Shown here one piece after another: positions 61,043-64,000 of a DNA stretch of 64,000 nucleotides; within the stretch, counting starts at the first letter, position 1, and every line of letters begins with the position of its first letter. The DNA is from Steinernema hermaphroditum (taxonomy: Eukaryota > Nematoda > Chromadorea > Rhabditida > Steinernematidae): assembly GCA_030435675.1 (NCBI GenBank), contig CM059621.1, positions 12,648,001 to 12,712,000 of the forward strand, written 5' to 3'. Position numbers and translations under genes: made by a program. Below the pieces are notes generated by a model that searched no databases, was not told where the DNA came from, and saw only the letters and a list, made by a program, of their open reading frames with translations.

Positions 61043-62093
61043 ATGGACGACAGGTGGGATTTTCCGCTCATCGCTGACGTTTTCCGTCCTGTGCAGGTTG
61101 ACCGCAATGTTGTCAGGTAGGTTCATGTGACGCCCCTCTCCTAGTGACTTCTTAAGGTTTGGCGCTCCCCATCTCGGAGGTGCCGGAGTTCCGACTCGAC
61201 TTTTCGGAGGCCAAACTCTCTCCGCGATTCAGCTTTCTGTCCAGATTTTGCACCCGAAGTGCCATGTTCTCTCTATCAGAAGCAACTTTGTGGCTCCTGG
61301 TATGACGGTACTTCATAGTCTCCTACAGTATTACCGTTTAGGCCTCACAAATGTGCTCGTAAAATGTGTTGTGGATCAGGTTCCACAGACGCCTTTTCTA
61401 AACGTTTCTGTTTGCCAGAAGAATAGGATAATCGCTACGGCTAGAGTTAAGGTGAAACTCGGATTTTTAGGCACTATCCAAACATTATTTTTTAGATTGG
61501 CCTTAAAGATGACCTTCTAAGTATCGTATTCATCCAAGTGCCCATTGTCAAGAGTCCCTTCACCTATCCCTCGGTAGCGCATCACATAAACAACTTGGAC
61601 GACTCAACAAATCACAAATTTCTGCGGAAACTGGTCAAGTGGGACCTTTTCGAGATGCGTCCGACTGACCTAAGCCAGTTCTTCATGAAGTCAAAGGAGA
61701 TCGGACCGCTTATAGTTTGGTGCAGACTGGCACAAAGTCAGAGAAACATCGAATTCCCTAAAAATTCGGGAAACGCCGTGCTCGCCATGCTGACTGACTA
61801 CTGGACGATGAATTCCCCCGTCGAGAATTTCGAGAGATATTTCAAAGAAAACCCGAATTTTCCGGCTTCGCTGAATCACAATATCACCTTCTATGATTCT
61901 GAAAACGTGGACGTACGTTCGTGGACCGAAAAGCAGACTTTAGTAGTAGCTGTTTTAGCCCGTCGGATGGTTCCTCGTGGAAACCGAGTGCAATGTTCAC
62001 GCGAGTAACCATTTTCTGATGAAAGGACACATTTTCGACGAGAGCAGAAAGTGCCTTGTGAGCTTCGAACAAGAAGGCTACATGGCTGGCTAA
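61043..62093 (+). CDS. acyl-CoA thioesterase, TesB/ACOT8 type (double hot-dog), copy 1
   Basis: Exons 61043-61116, 61157-61299, 61342-61451, 61496-61912 and 61959-62093 give 292 residues. The first hot-dog has LFGGQTLSAIQLSVQ and CHVLSIRSNFVAPG, matching the FGGQ and HSLH..FLRPG blocks of TesB enzymes. The second has GNAVLAMLTDYW, LNHNITFY and GWFLVETECN..GHIFDESRKCLVSFEQEG, matching the SDF, LDHS..FH and QEG blocks. The usual catalytic Asp of the SDF block is kept as LTDYW; His in HSLH is replaced by V. TesB enzymes cleave fatty acyl-CoA, often in peroxisomes, but the C-terminus here (YMAG) is not a clear peroxisomal signal. It faces a paralogue tail to tail. Confidence 0.87.
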
Positions 62094-62299
62094 GCATCAG
62101 TTACTGTAAAGCAGCGATAAATTCATTGATGAGTAAATAAATAAGTTCACAGCGAGAAAATGACCGGAAATCGTGCCTCAAGAATATTCACTTATCAAAA
62201 GGGTCATGACCAAATTTCGCTTTGCTGTGAATGGTACGGTCTATGTACAGTACTGCAGCGATATGGACGCATACACATATGAAACACAAAGTTCTCCGC

Positions 62300-63351
62300 T
62301 TAAGACCTCCATCCTTCCTGTTGAAAGCTCAAAACACAATTCCCAGCCTGGTCGAAGATCCTTCCTTCCATGAAGAACCGATTGCAGGAGTGCACGTGGC
62401 ACTCCGTTTCCGTTAAATACCATCCACAGGGCTAAAACGATCCATCCTAAGTGGCTTTAAAAAGGAACACCCACGTCAACTTTCTCCTTGTTGTGGTAGG
62501 TGACGGTCTGATTCATAGAGGCCGGGATGACGATGTTTCCGACCTCGTATTTCTCGAAGTTCTCCTTCGAGGACTGCATCGCCCAGAAGTCCGTCAGAAG
62601 CAACAAAACGGCCTTTCCTGAGACTTCCTGTAGTCGTTTTCGTTTCTGAAAGTCCGTTCCAGAAGACCACACGTAGAACGGTTTGCCCTCCTTCTTGACC
62701 ATGAGCGCTTGGTCCAGATCGATAGGGCGAACGTCGAAAAGGCCCCATTTGACTAGTTCAGATAGGTACTGATGAGCGGTTTGGTCGTCTATCGTCTGCA
62801 TCGCCTCGTTCATCGAGGTGTAAGAGGATGGGCCCTTCACAGGCGGCATGATGAAGGTGGTGAAGTTCATGGCGTGTTCCGAGAAACCTATCTGAAATTT
62901 CTATTTAGTGATCACCGAATGCACGATATAGAAACAAATCCTCACCTTCACTCGGCCCGTCGCGATCACTTTCTTCTTTTGCGTAACCGTCACATTGACG
63001 AAAGGCGTTTCCGAAACCCGCTCGACGTTGCAATCGAGTGGATCTTTAATGGTTCCTATAATTCGTTTGTATTTTTCCACTTAAGAACGCTTCCAACCCG
63101 GGGAGACGAAGTTCGTTCTAATAGAAAGAACGTCACATTCTGGATAGATGCATTCGACAGCCAGTTGGATGACCGCTAGAGACTGACCGCCAAAGAGGCG
63201 CACTCTGACGACGGGCGTTCCAAGATGGGGTGCTTCGAACCTAAAGCATGCTAATCTTCAAAGCAGGCTGCTGTGGTGGTGACTACCGGACCACGTTGTC
63301 AGCAGCACGGAAAGGGCGCAAAATGGCGGACAGAATGGGGACGTTCTCCAT
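62300..63351 (-). CDS. acyl-CoA thioesterase, TesB/ACOT8 type, copy 2
   Basis: Exons 63351-63287, 63240-63098, 63043-62946, 62891-62475 and 62431-62300 give 284 residues. Exon 2 (143 bases) and exon 4 (417 bases) have exactly the same lengths as in copy 1, and every intron lies at the same position, so the pair arose by local inverted duplication. Conserved blocks are RLFGGQSLAVIQLAVE, CDVLSIRTNFVSP, GKAVLLLLTDFWAM, NQTVTYHN and GWYLTETECHVH..FQQEG. The protein ends GWRS. The start codon MENVPILSAILRPFRAADNVVR aligns with copy 1. Confidence 0.86.
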
Positions 63352-64000
63352 TGGAAGTCAAATGACTGTCACAGCGATCGATCACCATGTGGAGTGCTCG
63401 GAGACTACACTCGTGTGGTCAGTGTAGTTAGGGAGGAAACGGTGATTTTTTGGACTCAGCTCCTCCTACGATGCTTGCAGTGAAATTCGAGATCGAAACT
63501 ATCCCTTCCGTGCATTGGAGTATCCCGAGATCCACTGCTTAAGAAAGATGCGGAAATTGGATAACCAAAAAGAAGACTTTGTCCAATCATATCCAATTTC
63601 AAGCCTCAAATGAATTATTAGTCAAGCTTCTATGATGAAAGAGAAAGAGTAAAGCAGAAGAGGAACTGCAAAGACTGTTATCGCTTGCGTCTAAACGAGT
63701 GGCTTCCCACTTCCCGTTTATTCGGCAAACCGGTTTGTCATTCTTGCACAGAGTTGCCACTCTAGTTGGGTACAAAAACTTGGAAAAACTTCCTTTGGAT
63801 CACTTTATGACATTCGCTTCTGCAGCAAACATCGATTTTAGAAAAATATACCACGGTCACCCGGGATGGGACGCCTGTCCCTTATCATTTTGTCACAAAG
63901 GTCGACGGGTCTTTCAATTTTACGGCGACGTTTGGAAGACCGCCGAAGAAAAGTAGCCTATCGATTTCCATCGGACACCTTAGTAGTTTTATCGTACGGT
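63352..64000. other. right end of window, no supported gene
   Basis: An 85-codon open frame at 63699-63956 (plus) has no recognisable domain and no neighbouring exons that splice to it. It could be part of a gene running off the window. Confidence 0.3.

Noticed and set aside
63699..63956. 85-codon frame at the right edge
   Set aside because: No recognisable domain; kept only as a note because the gene could continue beyond the window.

Overview
This window is eukaryotic nuclear DNA, almost certainly from a nematode. Genes are split by very short introns, often 38-50 bases, that end in TTTTAG, TTTCAG or similar. Several start codons lie 2-15 bases after an orphan acceptor, as expected for spliced-leader trans-splicing. 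Metazoan orthologues seen elsewhere in worms (VAV, arrestin, UFSP2, HPPD, saposin-like proteins) are present. Short introns and mid GC suggest a rhabditid or tylenchine worm; I cannot name the genus. All spliced models were built by hand: junctions were chosen by GT/GC-AG, reading-frame phase and family similarity, and every chained model has a total length divisible by three. 

Layout, left to right. 1-2010 is gene-free with diverged direct repeats. 2011-3771 (+) is a nematode-type nucleotide-diphospho-sugar transferase. 4263-6329 (-) is the UFM1 protease UFSP2. 7644-11804 (+) is a 1230-residue nuclear multi-zinc-finger protein. 12674-16879 (-) is a complete VAV guanine-nucleotide exchange factor (CH, acidic, DH, PH, C1, SH3-like, SH2, SH3). 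19367-20575 (+) holds a small ORF overlapping a Lys/Glu-rich heptapeptide-repeat membrane protein, followed by a four-helix membrane protein at 20914-21483. 21.5-28.2 kb is gene-poor and carries a leucine-type tRNA with odd features and a GC-rich palindromic array. 28262-31222 (+) is arrestin. 31612-33134 (+) is an unrecognised basic protein. 33346-35686 (-) is a secreted, probably GPI-anchored S28 serine peptidase. 

36871-45919 (+) is the most unusual block: a diverged histone H2B with a long repeat-built tail, then two tandem UPF1/DNA2-type SF1 helicases that share an unfamiliar N-terminal region, the second carrying an extra partial copy of that region. Two saposin-like secreted proteins follow, head to head (45984-46502 minus; 47408-47855 plus). 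Then come a C2HC zinc-finger protein of the ZC2HC1 type (49107-51199 +), a dynamin without a proline-rich tail (51632-54219 -), a tandem/inverted non-coding repeat cluster (54.7-55.7 kb), an intronless WEE1/MYT1-like kinase (56110-57279 +), 4-hydroxyphenylpyruvate dioxygenase (58030-60153 +) and two acyl-CoA thioesterase paralogues lying tail to tail (61043-62093 + and 62300-63351 -). 

Most genes are unrelated housekeeping or signalling functions and do not form one pathway. The H2B variant and two helicases on the same strand are the only cluster suggesting a shared, possibly germline or chromatin, role; this is inference. No CRISPR array, integrated virus, transposase gene or prokaryotic operon was found.
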